From: Arenimonas terrae
GTDB lineage: Bacteria > Pseudomonadota > Gammaproteobacteria > Xanthomonadales > Xanthomonadaceae
Assembly (NCBI RefSeq): GCF_006265115.1
Contig: NZ_SMDR01000001.1
Span: 1,116,001 to 1,180,000 of the forward strand
Direction: 5' to 3'
DNA: 64,000 nucleotides
Under the pieces are notes generated by a model. It saw only the letters and a list, made by a program, of their open reading frames with translations, ran no database searches and was not told where the DNA came from. Positions 39,336 to 47,657 of the stretch are shown here, piece after piece. Both the position numbers and the translations under genes were made by a program. The stretch's first letter is position 1. Every line of letters begins with the position of its first letter.

Positions 39336-39592
39336 AACCCTGGTACGTGTACCTGATCGAATGCGAGGACGGCAGCCTGTACACCGGCGTCGCCGTCGAC
39401 GTCGAGCGCCGCTACGCGCAGCACCTGGCCGGCAAGGGCGCGCGCTACACGCGCTCGCATCCGCCGCGGCAGCTGCTGGCGCGCTTCGAGCATCCCGACC
39501 GCTCCAGCGCGCTCAAGGCCGAGTACGCGATCAAGCAACTGACGGCGGCGGAAAAACGCGCGCTGGCCCCTACCAGACCCGACAGCCGATGA
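39332..39592 (+). CDS. GIY-YIG nuclease family protein (YhbQ-like)
   Basis: An 86-residue single-domain endonuclease-fold protein. WYVYLIECEDGSLYTGVAVDVERRYAQHLAGKGARYTRSHPP shows the VYLI...LYTGV pair that replaces GIY-YIG, the catalytic Arg (R in DVERR) and the family's ARYTR block. FEHPDRSSALKAEYAIKQLT contains the conserved metal-binding Glu. Start codon GTG at 39332, coupled to the upstream stop; its own stop overlaps the next ATG. Family members may cut branched DNA. Confidence 0.9.
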   Translation: MKPWYVYLIECEDGSLYTGVAVDVERRYAQHLAGKGARYTRSHPPRQLLARFEHPDRSSALKAEYAIKQLTAAEKRALAPTRPDSR

Positions 39593-40515
39593 CGCCCACC
39601 ACCAAGGCCCACTGGCAGATGCACCTGTGCGTGCTGCTCTGGGGCTTCACCGCGATCCTGGGCAAGGCGATCACGCTGCCGGCGATGGCCCTGGTGGTCT
39701 GGCGCATGGCGCTGGTGACCGGCGCGCTGCTGCTGGTGCCGCGGGTGTGGCGCGGGCTGCGGGCGCTGCCGCCGCGCCTGGTCGCCATCTATGCCGGCAT
39801 CGGCGCGCTGGTGGCGCTGCACTGGCTGACCTTCTATGGCGCGATCAAGCTGGCCAATGCGTCGGTGGCGGTCACCTGCATCGCGCTGGCGACCGTCTTC
39901 GTGCCTTTGGTCGAACCCTGGGTCACCGGCAAGAAATTCCAGGCGCGCGAGCTGCTGCTGGGCGTGGCGGCCGTTCCCGGCGTGGCCCTGGTGGTCGGCG
40001 GTGTGCCCGGTGGGATGCGCGCGGGCATCGTGGTCGGCACGATCTCGGCGGTGCTGGTGGCGCTGTTCGGTGCGCTGCAGAAGCGTTACGTCGAGCGGGC
40101 CGATCCGCTCACGGTCACCTGCGTCGAGCTCGGCGCCGGCGGCCTGTTCCTGGCGCTCTGCACGCCGCTTCTGCCCTGGTTCGGCTCGCCGCTGGTGTTG
40201 CCCGGCCTGCGCGACGGCATGCTGCTGGTGATCCTGGCACTCGCATGCACGCTGCTGCCGTTCGCGCTGTCGCTGGTGGCGCTGCGGCACATGAGTGCGT
40301 TCTCGGCGCAGCTGGCGGTGAACCTGGAGCCGATCTACGCAATCGTGCTGGCGATGCTGCTGCTGGGCGAGCAGCGGGAGCTGGGCGGGATGTTCTACGC
40401 CGGCGTCGCCATCATCCTGGCCGGCGTCTTCGTGCACCCGCTGCTGTCGCGCCAGCCGCCGCACAAGCCCGACCCCTCGACCCTCGGCGCCGCCGAATCC
40501 AAGTCCCTCGACTGA
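39589..40515 (+). CDS. EamA/DMT family transporter
   Basis: A 308-residue metabolite transporter with ten helices in two EamA repeats. The N-terminal repeat has WQMHLCVLLWGFTAILGKAI and ALHWLTFYGAIKLANASVAVTCIAL; the second has FSAQLAVNLEPIYAIVLAMLLLGEQRELG, the classic helix-9 signature. A soluble tail (SRQPPHKPDPSTLGAAESKSLD) ends the protein. ATG at 39589 overlaps the upstream stop, forming a ykgJ-GIY-YIG-EamA operon. The substrate is unknown. Repeat element C begins immediately after the stop. Confidence 0.9.
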   Translation: MTPTTKAHWQMHLCVLLWGFTAILGKAITLPAMALVVWRMALVTGALLLVPRVWRGLRALPPRLVAIYAGIGALVALHWLTFYGAIKLANASVAVTCIALATVFVPLVEPWVTGKKFQARELLLGVAAVPGVALVVGGVPGGMRAGIVVGTISAVLVALFGALQKRYVERADPLTVTCVELGAGGLFLALCTPLLPWFGSPLVLPGLRDGMLLVILALACTLLPFALSLVALRHMSAFSAQLAVNLEPIYAIVLAMLLLGEQRELGGMFYAGVAIILAGVFVHPLLSRQPPHKPDPSTLGAAESKSLD

Positions 40516-40578
40516 CTTGCGCCTTTGGCGCAAGCAGATCCCTTGCTCGTTTGCGGTTGATCCGGCGTGCGCCGCCGC

Positions 40579-40735
40579 AGACAAGAGGGGGTGCCTGCCC
40601 GCTCGGGCGGCCGCTCTCGGGCATCCTGCCCTTCGCGGCACTTGGACTCCTGTCCGGCGTGAGCGGCATCCTGCCCAACTCACGAGCGGCCGTTACGGGC
40701 TTCCTGCCCTCCACTTCAGTCACCCCCTCTTGTCT
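40579..40735. repeat. 15-bp inverted repeat around CATCCTGCCC motifs
   Basis: AGACAAGAGGGGGTG (40579-40593) and CACCCCCTCTTGTCT (40721-40735) are perfect complements 127 bp apart. The enclosed stretch repeats GGCATCCTGCCC twice and GGCTTCCTGCCC once, and has a CGGCCGCTC/GAGCGGCCG pair. Confidence 0.8.
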
Positions 40736-40927
40736 ACGTCGTCGCCACGGAGCGGTGTCGCGAGCCGTCGGGAGAAGCGCGTGCCCCCAGAAGGCACGGA
40801 AGCTCGCTGTCTGGACGGATATGGCTTCAGGAGCAGACCCGGGCAAGCCGCAGTTCAACGGCAGAGATGCCAGAAGCCTTTTCCAAGCGAGCCTTTCGAG
40901 TTCGATAGTCCGGCCCGGACGGTTCGG

Positions 40928-41041
40928 AGGCCGTCGTGCGTGAGGGCTCTTTCCGCGGCTTCGAAAACATGGACGTTTTCGAAGAGCCTCCATGGATGGA
41001 TTCACGGCGTCCGCGGAAAGAGCCCTCACGTACGGCGGCCT
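40928..41041. repeat. Nested cruciform-forming hairpin
   Basis: Outer arms 40928-40958 and 41011-41041 pair over 31 bp with two G-T positions (core CGTGAGGGCTCTTTCCGCGG). Inside is a second hairpin, CTTCGAAAAC and GTTTTCGAAG around ATGGAC (40959-40984), then CCATGG. Confidence 0.88.
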
Positions 41042-41113
41042 ATCGCCAAGAACGATCCCGGCACCAAGAGACCCCACGTGCGGCGGCCTATCGCGAAGAA
41101 CGAGCCCGGCGCC
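41027..41113 (+). repeat. 39-bp direct repeat, 48-bp period
   Basis: The block CGGCGGCCTATCGC-AAGAACGA (41027-41065) recurs at 41075-41113 with four differences. The first copy overlaps the right arm of the cruciform. Confidence 0.75.
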
Positions 41114-41161
41114 GAAAGAAGGGCGAGCAAGGGACCTGCTTGCGGCAGCAAGTCCGAATGA

Positions 41162-41710
41162 TCAGGGCGTAGGCGCGCGGCGGAGGCGGGGCGTGATCTC
41201 GAGCGTGGTGTCGCCCGCGATCAGCTGCAGCACGCCGTCCTGGACCAGCGCCTGCAGCGCCATGTTGCGCTGCGCGAGCGCGGCAAGCGCCTTGCTGGTG
41301 TCGGGCGCGATGTCGAGCACCGTCAGGTTGCGGCAGCGCGCCAGCGCGGCCTCGTTCTTCTCCCACCACAGGTCGGCGCCGCGGCCGCCGTAGGTGACCA
41401 CGACCACCTCGTTGGCGCGGCCGCAGGCCTTGCGCACCCGCGACTCGTCCGGCTGGCCGAGCTCGATCCACTGCTCGATCAAGCCGGTCAGGTCCTTGCG
41501 CCACAGGTCGGGCTCGTCGTCGGTGCTCAGGCCGCGGCCGAACTCCAGGCGCTCGTCGGCGTACAGCGCGAAGGCGAGCAGGCGCAGCATCAGCCGCTCC
41601 TCGGTCTCGGACGGGTGCTGGGCCAGGGTCAGCGCGTGGCTGGCGTAGTGGTGCCGGTCCATGTCGCTGACCTGCAGCTCGGCCTTGAAGACGGTGGATT
41701 TCGGGGCCAC
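41162..41710 (-). CDS. yaeQ: YaeQ family protein
   Basis: A 182-residue soluble protein with a restriction-endonuclease-like fold; YaeQ was once linked to RfaH-independent transcription, but its role is unknown. The start APKSTVFKAELQVSDMDRHHYASHALTLAQHPSETEERLMLRLLAFAL is highly characteristic, and EPDLWRKDLTGLIEQWIELGQPDESRVRKACGRA carries the nuclease-like D-x-W and Glu residues. A GTG at 41710 gives the standard length (E. coli 181); another GTG is two codons upstream. The stop is 10 bp from element C. Confidence 0.93.
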   Translation of the reverse strand: MAPKSTVFKAELQVSDMDRHHYASHALTLAQHPSETEERLMLRLLAFALYADERLEFGRGLSTDDEPDLWRKDLTGLIEQWIELGQPDESRVRKACGRANEVVVVTYGGRGADLWWEKNEAALARCRNLTVLDIAPDTSKALAALAQRNMALQALVQDGVLQLIAGDTTLEITPRLRRAPTP

Positions 41711-41841
41711 GGGCACTCCGGCGAAGATCGGGGCCGGAAGGGTGCGCGCCCCTGCCCCCGATGTCCAGCCCGGGGCGATTGCCAGCCGGCCGCGGGCCGT
41801 GGACACTGTGCCGCGGCTATCGCGCGGGGAGCGCTGGAAAC

Positions 41842-42447
41842 GTGGACATTTACGACAAGATCAAGCGCATGTTCGGCTGGGGACCAAAAGCCGAACCGGC
41901 CCGGCCGGCATCCGCTGCGGCCCCTGCCGCCGTTTCGCCCGCCGTGCCCGCCGAGGGCGGCAACCCGACGCCCGAGCGCCGTCTCAAGCCGCGCACCAAT
42001 GCCCGCCCCGGCACCCGCATGCTGGTGATCGACGATTCGGCCACCATCGTCGCCCTGCTCTCGCGCATGCTGCGCCAGAACGAGTACCACGTGCTCGAGG
42101 CCGAGGACGCCGAGACCGGACTGGAAATCGCCCGCACCCAGAGCCCCGAGCTGATCTTCCTGGACATCGTGCTGCCCGGCATGGACGGCTTCGCCGCGCT
42201 GCGCCAGCTGCGCCGCGACCCGTACACGCGCGACATCCCGGTGATCATGATCAGCGGCAACGAACAAGCCACCGAGCAGTTCTACGTGCACCGCATCGGT
42301 GCCGACGACTTCATGAAGAAGCCCTTCTCGCGCGCCGAAGTCTTCGCCCGCGTCGAGCGGCTGCTCGACGCCAACCAGGTGCCCAAGCGCCTGCCGGCCC
42401 AGCCGCAGGCCGCCGACGCCGAAGGCGCGCCCGCCAGCCCGGCCTGA
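41842..42447 (+). CDS. Single-domain response regulator with N-terminal extension
   Basis: A 201-residue protein with one receiver domain (about 58-180). Key residues: acidic pair D64-D65 (LVIDDSAT), phospho-acceptor D108 (LIFLDIVLPG), conserved Ser/Thr in MISGN and Lys in DFMKKPF. No output domain follows; the N-terminal 55 residues (IYDKIKRMFGWG, then Ala/Pro-rich) and the C-terminal tail look disordered. Such regulators act through protein partners, for example in motility or pili. The start is a GTG behind GGGGAG. No histidine kinase is adjacent. Confidence 0.9.
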   Translation: MDIYDKIKRMFGWGPKAEPARPASAAAPAAVSPAVPAEGGNPTPERRLKPRTNARPGTRMLVIDDSATIVALLSRMLRQNEYHVLEAEDAETGLEIARTQSPELIFLDIVLPGMDGFAALRQLRRDPYTRDIPVIMISGNEQATEQFYVHRIGADDFMKKPFSRAEVFARVERLLDANQVPKRLPAQPQAADAEGAPASPA

Positions 42448-42550
42448 AGCCGGCCGGCGCCGGCGGCCGATTGGCTGCCGCGCCCGCGTTCGCGATACTG
42501 GATCGCCGGCGCCACCGCCGGCCCCGGCATCCCCCCGAACCGAGGCCCGC

Positions 42551-44065
42551 ATGTCCAAGCCCCTGCTCGTCTTCGTGCATGGCTGGTCCGTCACCAGCAC
42601 CTCGACCTATGGCGAACTGCCTGCCCGGCTGAAGGCCGAGGCGGCGAAGGCCGGCGGTCCCGGCATCGACGTCGCCCATGTGCACCTGGGCCAGTACGTC
42701 AGCTTCCGCGACGAGGTCACCGTCGCCGACATCGCCCGCGGCTTCGACCAGGCGATCGCGAAGGTGCTGGCGGAGGCCGGCGGCAAGCGCCGCTTCGCCT
42801 GCATCACCCACAGCACCGGCGGTCCGGTGGTGCGCGAGTGGCTGGACCGCTACCACGTGCAGCGCAAGACGCTCGACGCCTGCCCGATGAGCCACCTGGT
42901 GATGCTGGCGCCGGCCAACTTCGGCTCGGCGCTGGCGCAGCTGGGCAAGAGCCGGCTCGGCGCGATCAAGGCCTGGTTCAACGGCGTGGAGCCGGGGCAA
43001 GGGGTGCTGGACTGGCTGGAGCTGGCCAGCCCCGAATCGCTGGCGCTCAACCTGCGCTGGATCCACGACTACCCGAAACTCAAGCTCACCGAAGGCGCGA
43101 ACCCGGTCTTCCCCTTCGTGCTCAGCGGCGACGCGATCGACCGCAAGCTCTACGACCACATCAACAGCTACACCGGCGAAACCGGCGGCGACGGCGTGGT
43201 GCGGCTGGCCGCCGCCAACCTCGACTGCAGCCACCTGGTACTGGCCCAGGAACCGCTGCAGCCGGGCGAGGCGCTGCCGGCGGCGCGCAAGCGGCTGCGC
43301 ACGCTGCGCAAGGTCTCGAGCGGCGCCTCGGCGCCGAGCGCCTTCAAGATCGTGCCGGGCGTGTCGCACAGCGGCACCGACATGGGCATCCTGGGCAGCG
43401 TGCGCAACGACGGCCAGCCGCATCCGACGGTGGATGCCGTGCTGCGCTGCCTGGGCGTGACGTCCTCGGCGCAGTACGCCGCGCTGCGCCAGGCCTTCGC
43501 CGCGGAAAACGCCCAGCACCAGCAGCTGTCGCGCCGCATCGAGATCGAGAAGATCCCCGTGCTTCCCGACCGCCGCTACTTCCACGACCCGCACGCGATG
43601 GTGATCTTCCGCCTGCTCGACGACACCGGCGCGCGCGTTCCCGACATGAACCTGCTGCTCACCGCCGGGCCCGCCGCCGACCCGAACCAGCTGCCGGAGA
43701 ACTTCCTCACCGACCGCCAGGGCAACCGCCGTGCGTCCGGCAACCTGGCCTTCTTCCTCAACCACGCGGTGCTGACCGGCTGCCCGGAGCTGCGTGACGA
43801 AGACGGCAAGGTGCGCCGTCCGGAACTGATCCCGCGCCCGCCCTACGGCCTGCGCCTGCAGCCGCGCGAGGCCGAACGTTTCGTCGAACACTGGCCGGCC
43901 GAACTCGGCGCCGACATCGCCGACCTGCTGGACGTGATCCGGCCGAACCAGACCACCATCATCGACCTGCGCCTGACCCGCGTGGTGCGCGAGGGCGTGT
44001 TCCGTTTCACCCGCAGCCTGGCGGCGCGCGACTTCCGAAAGGACCCGCCCGGTGGCGTGGCCTGA
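42551..44065 (+). CDS. Lipase-like alpha/beta hydrolase, 504 residues
   Basis: A serine hydrolase of probable lipase or esterase function. PLLVFVHGWSVTSTSTYGELP is the oxyanion-hole strand, and ITHSTGGPVVREWL (about 82-95) has a G/T-H-S-T-G-G nucleophile elbow with the catalytic Ser. SHLVMLAPANFGSALAQLGKSRL resembles the lid-neighbouring part of lipases such as LipA-like or type VI phospholipase effectors. TGGDGVVRLAAANLD may supply the catalytic Asp and PGVSHSGTDMGI the His. The C-terminal 150 residues form an extra domain I do not recognise. It has no signal peptide. It stands alone on the plus strand. Confidence 0.75.
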   Translation: MSKPLLVFVHGWSVTSTSTYGELPARLKAEAAKAGGPGIDVAHVHLGQYVSFRDEVTVADIARGFDQAIAKVLAEAGGKRRFACITHSTGGPVVREWLDRYHVQRKTLDACPMSHLVMLAPANFGSALAQLGKSRLGAIKAWFNGVEPGQGVLDWLELASPESLALNLRWIHDYPKLKLTEGANPVFPFVLSGDAIDRKLYDHINSYTGETGGDGVVRLAAANLDCSHLVLAQEPLQPGEALPAARKRLRTLRKVSSGASAPSAFKIVPGVSHSGTDMGILGSVRNDGQPHPTVDAVLRCLGVTSSAQYAALRQAFAAENAQHQQLSRRIEIEKIPVLPDRRYFHDPHAMVIFRLLDDTGARVPDMNLLLTAGPAADPNQLPENFLTDRQGNRRASGNLAFFLNHAVLTGCPELRDEDGKVRRPELIPRPPYGLRLQPREAERFVEHWPAELGADIADLLDVIRPNQTTIIDLRLTRVVREGVFRFTRSLAARDFRKDPPGGVA

Positions 44066-44200
44066 GCCCATCTGATCGCCGCGGCCGACTGCCGGCGCCG
44101 CGGGCCCGCAGGCACACGCTTGACCGGCCAGCGAGGCTGCTGAACCATGGGCCGACCGGCGCTCCGGGCGTCACTTCAAGCCTTCAAGGAAGCACCAGAC

Positions 44201-44563
44201 ATGTTCCAGGTGATCCTGCTCGCCATCCAGCTCGCCTCCGCCGCCCAGAGCTATGACGAGGCCAAGGCGCTGGCCGACGCCAACGAAGCCAGCCTGCCCT
44301 CGGAAACGATGTCCGAACTCATGCAGGCGCAGGGCAACTTCCTGCGAGCGGCGTTGCCCCAGTGCGCGCGCCCGGGGATGGACCTGTCCAAGTTCACCGT
44401 GGTGTTCGTGCTGAACGCCGACGGGTCCGTCGCGAAGACCTGGCGCCAGGGCGAAACCCCATTGGCCCGGTGCGTGCACGCCCTGCTGCCGGCCGCCACT
44501 TTCAAGGGCACGTGGAAGGCGCCGTTCTACACCTCCATCGAACTTACGCTCAGCGAATCCTGA
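44201..44563 (+). CDS. Small exported protein, weak TonB-C-like
   Basis: A 120-residue protein with a short hydrophobic N-terminus (MFQVILLAIQLASAAQ) that may be a signal peptide. Two cysteines lie in ALPQCARPG and LARCVHALLP. The segment FTVVFVLNADGSVAKTWRQGETPLARCV...FKGTWKAPFYTSIEL has the strand-helix-strand order of TonB C-terminal-like domains, with a receptor-less context. The ATG at 44201 follows AAGGAAGC. The function is unknown; the assignment to this fold is tentative. Confidence 0.6.
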   Translation: MFQVILLAIQLASAAQSYDEAKALADANEASLPSETMSELMQAQGNFLRAALPQCARPGMDLSKFTVVFVLNADGSVAKTWRQGETPLARCVHALLPAATFKGTWKAPFYTSIELTLSES

Positions 44564-44715
44564 GCGTTCCGGCCGGGCGACATGGCAGGCCCGCACGGGC
44601 CGCTCGGTTCGTCGCGCCCCAGCCACGCCCCGACGAATGGCAGGGGCTGACGAACGGAAATTTCACCTAGGCTGACGCACCATCGGACGGGCCAACCACG
44701 CCACGAGGTGCCGCC

Positions 44716-45630
44716 ATGACCAGTCGCCGCTCCTTCCTTTCCGCCACCGCACTGGCCGCGGCCGCCGCGGCGCTGCACCCCCTGCCCGCCTTCGCGTCGG
44801 CGCCGTCCGCGGCCGGGATGACGCGGCGCGCCATCCCGTCCACCGGCGAGACCATTCCGGTGATCGGCATGGGCACCTCGGGCAGCTTCGAAGTCGACGC
44901 CGCCGGACGCGAGCCGCTGAAGGAAGTGCTGCGCCGCTTCGTCGCCGGTGGCGCCAGCGTCATCGACACCTCGCCCAACTACGGCAATGCCGAGGACGTG
45001 CTGGGCGACCTGATGGCCGAGCTCGGCATCCGCGACCGGATCTGGCTGGCAACCAAACTCGCCGCCGACAACCGCGCCGCGGGCGAGGCGCAGTTCGCGG
45101 CCTCGCTGCGGCGCCTGCGCACCGACAAGGTGGAACTGCTGGCCGTGCACAACCTGCGCGACTGGAAGACGCAGCTGGCCTTCGCGCGCGAGCTCAAGGC
45201 CCAGGGAAAGACGAAATACGTCGGCCTCACGCACTACGTGGACGGCAAGCACGACGAGCTGGCCGACATCATGGCCGCCGAAAAACCCGATTTCATCCAG
45301 ATCAACTATTCGGTCAGCACCACCAATGCCGACCGGCGCCTGCTGCCGCTGGCGAAGGACACCGGCGTGGCGGTGATGATCAACCGCGCCTTCGACGACG
45401 GCCGGCTGTTTTCCCTCGTCGGCGACCGGCCGCTGCCCGGCTGGGCGGCCGAAGCCGGCGTCACCTCGTGGGCGCAGATGTTCCTGCGCTTCGTCACCAG
45501 CCATCCGGCGGTGACCGTGGTGATCCCCGCCACCGGCAAGCCCGACCGGCAGAGCGACAACCTCAAGGCCGGCGTCGGCCGCGACCTGAGCCCCGCCGAG
45601 CGCGCCGAACTCGCGGCGATGTTTGCCTGA
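44716..45630 (+). CDS. Tat-exported aldo/keto reductase
   Basis: A 304-residue NAD(P)H-dependent oxidoreductase with a twin-arginine signal (TSRRSFLSATALAAAAAALHPLPAFA). The AKR tetrad regions are visible: VIDTSPNYGNAEDVLG (Asp and Tyr), IWLATKLA (Lys) and LLAVHNLRD (His). YVGLTHYVDGKH, DFIQINYSVSTTNADRRLLPLAKDTGVAVM and NLKAGVGRDLSPAE finish the barrel. A periplasmic AKR is unusual because the cofactor is cytoplasmic, so export with bound cofactor via Tat is expected. The stop shares its A with the MFS start (TGATGG). Confidence 0.9.
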   Translation: MTSRRSFLSATALAAAAAALHPLPAFASAPSAAGMTRRAIPSTGETIPVIGMGTSGSFEVDAAGREPLKEVLRRFVAGGASVIDTSPNYGNAEDVLGDLMAELGIRDRIWLATKLAADNRAAGEAQFAASLRRLRTDKVELLAVHNLRDWKTQLAFARELKAQGKTKYVGLTHYVDGKHDELADIMAAEKPDFIQINYSVSTTNADRRLLPLAKDTGVAVMINRAFDDGRLFSLVGDRPLPGWAAEAGVTSWAQMFLRFVTSHPAVTVVIPATGKPDRQSDNLKAGVGRDLSPAERAELAAMFA

Positions 45631-46937
45631 TGGCGACGCCGGGGCCGGTCATCCGCGGGCTGTCCCGGCTGTTCGGCGTCGAACCCGACGAAACGCCGGC
45701 AGTCGCTGCCGGCGTGCTGATGTTCTTCCTGCTGTTCGCGGGTTATTTCATGCTGCGGCCGGTGCGCGAAACCCTGGGCATCGCCGGCGGCGTGGACAAC
45801 CTGCAGTGGCTGTTCACCGGGACCTTCGTCGCAACGCTCGCGGCCATTCCGCTGTTCGGATGGATCGCGGCGCGGGCGCCGCGGCGGCGCATCCTGCCCT
45901 GGACCTACGGCTTCTTCGCGCTGAACCTGCTCGGCTTCGCCGCGGCGATCGCGCTGCAGCCGGACAACGCCTGGATCGCGCGCGGCTTCTACATCTGGCT
46001 GTCGGTGTTCAACCTGCTGGCGATCTCGGTGGCCTGGAGCGTTCTTGCCGACTTGTTCCCCGTCGCGCAGGCCAAGCGCCTGTTCGCGCTGATGGCGGCG
46101 GGCGCCAGCGCCGGTGGACTGGCTGGTCCGCTGCTGGGCGTGCTGCTGGTCGGCGCGCTCGACCTGGCCGGCCTGATGGTGCTCAGCACCGCGCTGCTGC
46201 TGGGTTCGGCGGTGGCGGCGCGCGCGCTGCAGGTCTGGCGCGACCGCCGTCCGCTGCAGGCGGACGAAACAACCGCGCGCCGCCAGCCGCTGGGCGGCAA
46301 CCCCTTCGCGGGCATCGGCACGGTGCTGCGTTCGCCCTACCTGCTGGGCATCGCCGCCTTCGTGGTGCTGCTGGCCAGCGTCACGACCTTCCTCTATTTC
46401 GAACAGGCGCGGCTGGTGGAACTGCACTTCCCGGACCGCGCCGACCAGGCGCGCGTGTTCGGCACGCTCGACTTCATCGTTCAGGCCCTGGCGCTGCTGA
46501 CCCAGCTGTTCCTGACCGGGCGCATCGTGCAGCGGCTGGGCATCGTGGTGCTGCTGACGACGGTGCCGATGGTGATGGCGCTGGGCTTCCTGTGGCTGGC
46601 GCTGGCCCCGACCTTCGCGGTGTTCGCGGTGGTGATGGTGACGCGCCGGGCCGGCGAATACGCGCTGGCGCGCCCGGGCCGGGAGATGCTGTTCACCGTC
46701 GTGCCGCCCGAGGCCAAGTACAAGGCCAAGAACGTCATCGACACCGCGGTCTACCGCGGCGCCGATGCCGTCAGCGCGTGGGTGAAAACCGGCATCGATG
46801 CGATCGCGTCGAATCCGGCGGTGGTCGCGGTGGCCGGCGCGGCGCTGGCCCTGGTCTGGGCCTTCACCGGCTGGTCGCTGGCGCGGCGGCAGACGATCCT
46901 GGCGGCCGGCGCAAGCGAGCCGGCGTCACGCGGCTAG
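45630..46937 (+). CDS. MFS transporter, nucleotide-translocase-like subgroup
   Basis: A 435-residue polytopic transporter with about twelve helices. The N-terminus LFGVEPDETPAVAAGVLMFFLLFAGYFMLRPVRETLGIAGG and the later MVTRRAGEYALARPGREMLFTVVPPEAKYKAKNVIDTAVYRGADAV resemble the ATP:ADP-antiporter-like branch of MFS found in many free-living bacteria. The substrate is unknown. It is coupled to the Tat-exported reductase gene and overlaps the convergent GFA gene by 4 bp. Confidence 0.88.
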   Translation: MATPGPVIRGLSRLFGVEPDETPAVAAGVLMFFLLFAGYFMLRPVRETLGIAGGVDNLQWLFTGTFVATLAAIPLFGWIAARAPRRRILPWTYGFFALNLLGFAAAIALQPDNAWIARGFYIWLSVFNLLAISVAWSVLADLFPVAQAKRLFALMAAGASAGGLAGPLLGVLLVGALDLAGLMVLSTALLLGSAVAARALQVWRDRRPLQADETTARRQPLGGNPFAGIGTVLRSPYLLGIAAFVVLLASVTTFLYFEQARLVELHFPDRADQARVFGTLDFIVQALALLTQLFLTGRIVQRLGIVVLLTTVPMVMALGFLWLALAPTFAVFAVVMVTRRAGEYALARPGREMLFTVVPPEAKYKAKNVIDTAVYRGADAVSAWVKTGIDAIASNPAVVAVAGAALALVWAFTGWSLARRQTILAAGASEPASRG

Positions 46938-47281
46938 AGGCTCTTGCCGTCGAAGAACTGCCGCGGAACCGACGCGAGATCGATGTCGGTGAGGCTGCGC
47001 AGGTTGATTGCCGCCATCGGCGTACCATCGGGCATGGAGGCAAGCCCGAATACGCCGCAGCCGCAGACCGCACAGAACTGGTGCCGGATGCTGTGCTTGT
47101 TGAACGTGTAGGTCGCCATATCCGCCTCCGGCGTCAGCAGCGTCAGCGCCGAACGCGGCACGAACCACAGCACGTGGCCGCGCCGCTGGCAGATCGAGCA
47201 GTTGCACTCCAGGCCCGACTCCGGCTCGCCCTCGACCGTGAAGGCGATGCGTCCGCAGTGGCAACTCCCCTGGTGGCTCAT
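46934..47281 (-). CDS. GFA family (glutathione-dependent formaldehyde-activating-like) protein
   Basis: A 115-residue zinc protein with the GFA/CENP-V fold. Metal cysteines sit in GSCHCGRIAF, ECNCSICQRRGHVLW and FCAVCGCGVFG. Family members are named after Gfa, but most have no proven glutathione or formaldehyde role. It is the last of a minus-strand set desaturase, TonB-C-like protein, GFA, with a 12-bp gap upstream. Confidence 0.92.
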   Translation of the reverse strand: MSHQGSCHCGRIAFTVEGEPESGLECNCSICQRRGHVLWFVPRSALTLLTPEADMATYTFNKHSIRHQFCAVCGCGVFGLASMPDGTPMAAINLRSLTDIDLASVPRQFFDGKSL

Positions 47282-47293
47282 GCGCGATCTCCT

Positions 47294-47656
47294 TTAGCGG
47301 GACTGTCTCGGGGTGAACCGGATCGGGACCAGCACGTCGCCGGCGACGCGTACGCCGCCTTCGCGGCCAGCCTTGAAGCACCAAGTCGGCAACACCTTCA
47401 TGCCGGCGGCATCAAGCTCGGGATGGCCGCTGCTCTGGTGGACGACGGCACCGAGGTAATTGTTCCCGGCGTCAACCGACACGCGGTAGATCACGATCCC
47501 GCCGAGGCCCGCTCGGCGCAACTTCCCCGGGTACTTCACCCGCGGCGCATGCTCGCGGCAGCTGACGTCCTCGAAGGCACCATAGTCAATGCCGTCGTCG
47601 GGCAGGTCGCCTGAAGCAGCCAGCGCCAGCAACAGCAGGTGCGCCGCAAACGCCAA
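47294..47656 (-). CDS. Small exported TonB C-terminal-like protein
   Basis: A 120-residue protein with a hydrophobic N-terminus (FAAHLLLLALAAS, likely signal peptide). The TonB-C-like core is VKYPGKLRRAGLGGIVIYRVSVDAGNNYLGAVVHQSSGHPELDAAGMKVLPTWCF, in which YP...R..G..G.V.....V...G......V..SSGHP.LD.AA is the energy-transducer family pattern. There is no membrane anchor beyond the signal and no Pro-rich spacer, so it is not a standard TonB. The TTG start at 47656 lies 1 bp after the desaturase stop; its ribosome site is weak. Confidence 0.75.
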   Translation of the reverse strand: MAFAAHLLLLALAASGDLPDDGIDYGAFEDVSCREHAPRVKYPGKLRRAGLGGIVIYRVSVDAGNNYLGAVVHQSSGHPELDAAGMKVLPTWCFKAGREGGVRVAGDVLVPIRFTPRQSR

Positions 47657-47657
47657 G

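Larger units (their letters stand above)
40516..41152. mobile_element. Repeat element C (637 bp, 19-bp imperfect terminal repeats)
   Basis: GCAAGCAGATCCCTTGCTC at 40530-40548 is matched in inverted form at 41125-41143 (18 of 19). Each end is also a small hairpin: CTTGCGCC-TTT-GGCGCAAG at 40516-40534, CTTGC-GGCA-GCAAG at 41139-41152. Inside are a 15-bp inverted repeat, repeated CATCCTGCCC motifs, a cruciform-forming stem and a 39-bp direct repeat. No transposase frame is credible. The element lies between convergent genes, ending 10 bp from the yaeQ stop. Its sequence is unrelated to elements A and B. Confidence 0.65.

Noticed and set aside
40517-41393. Open frames through element C
   Set aside because: They run across inverted repeats, differ in every frame and show no codon bias or family.
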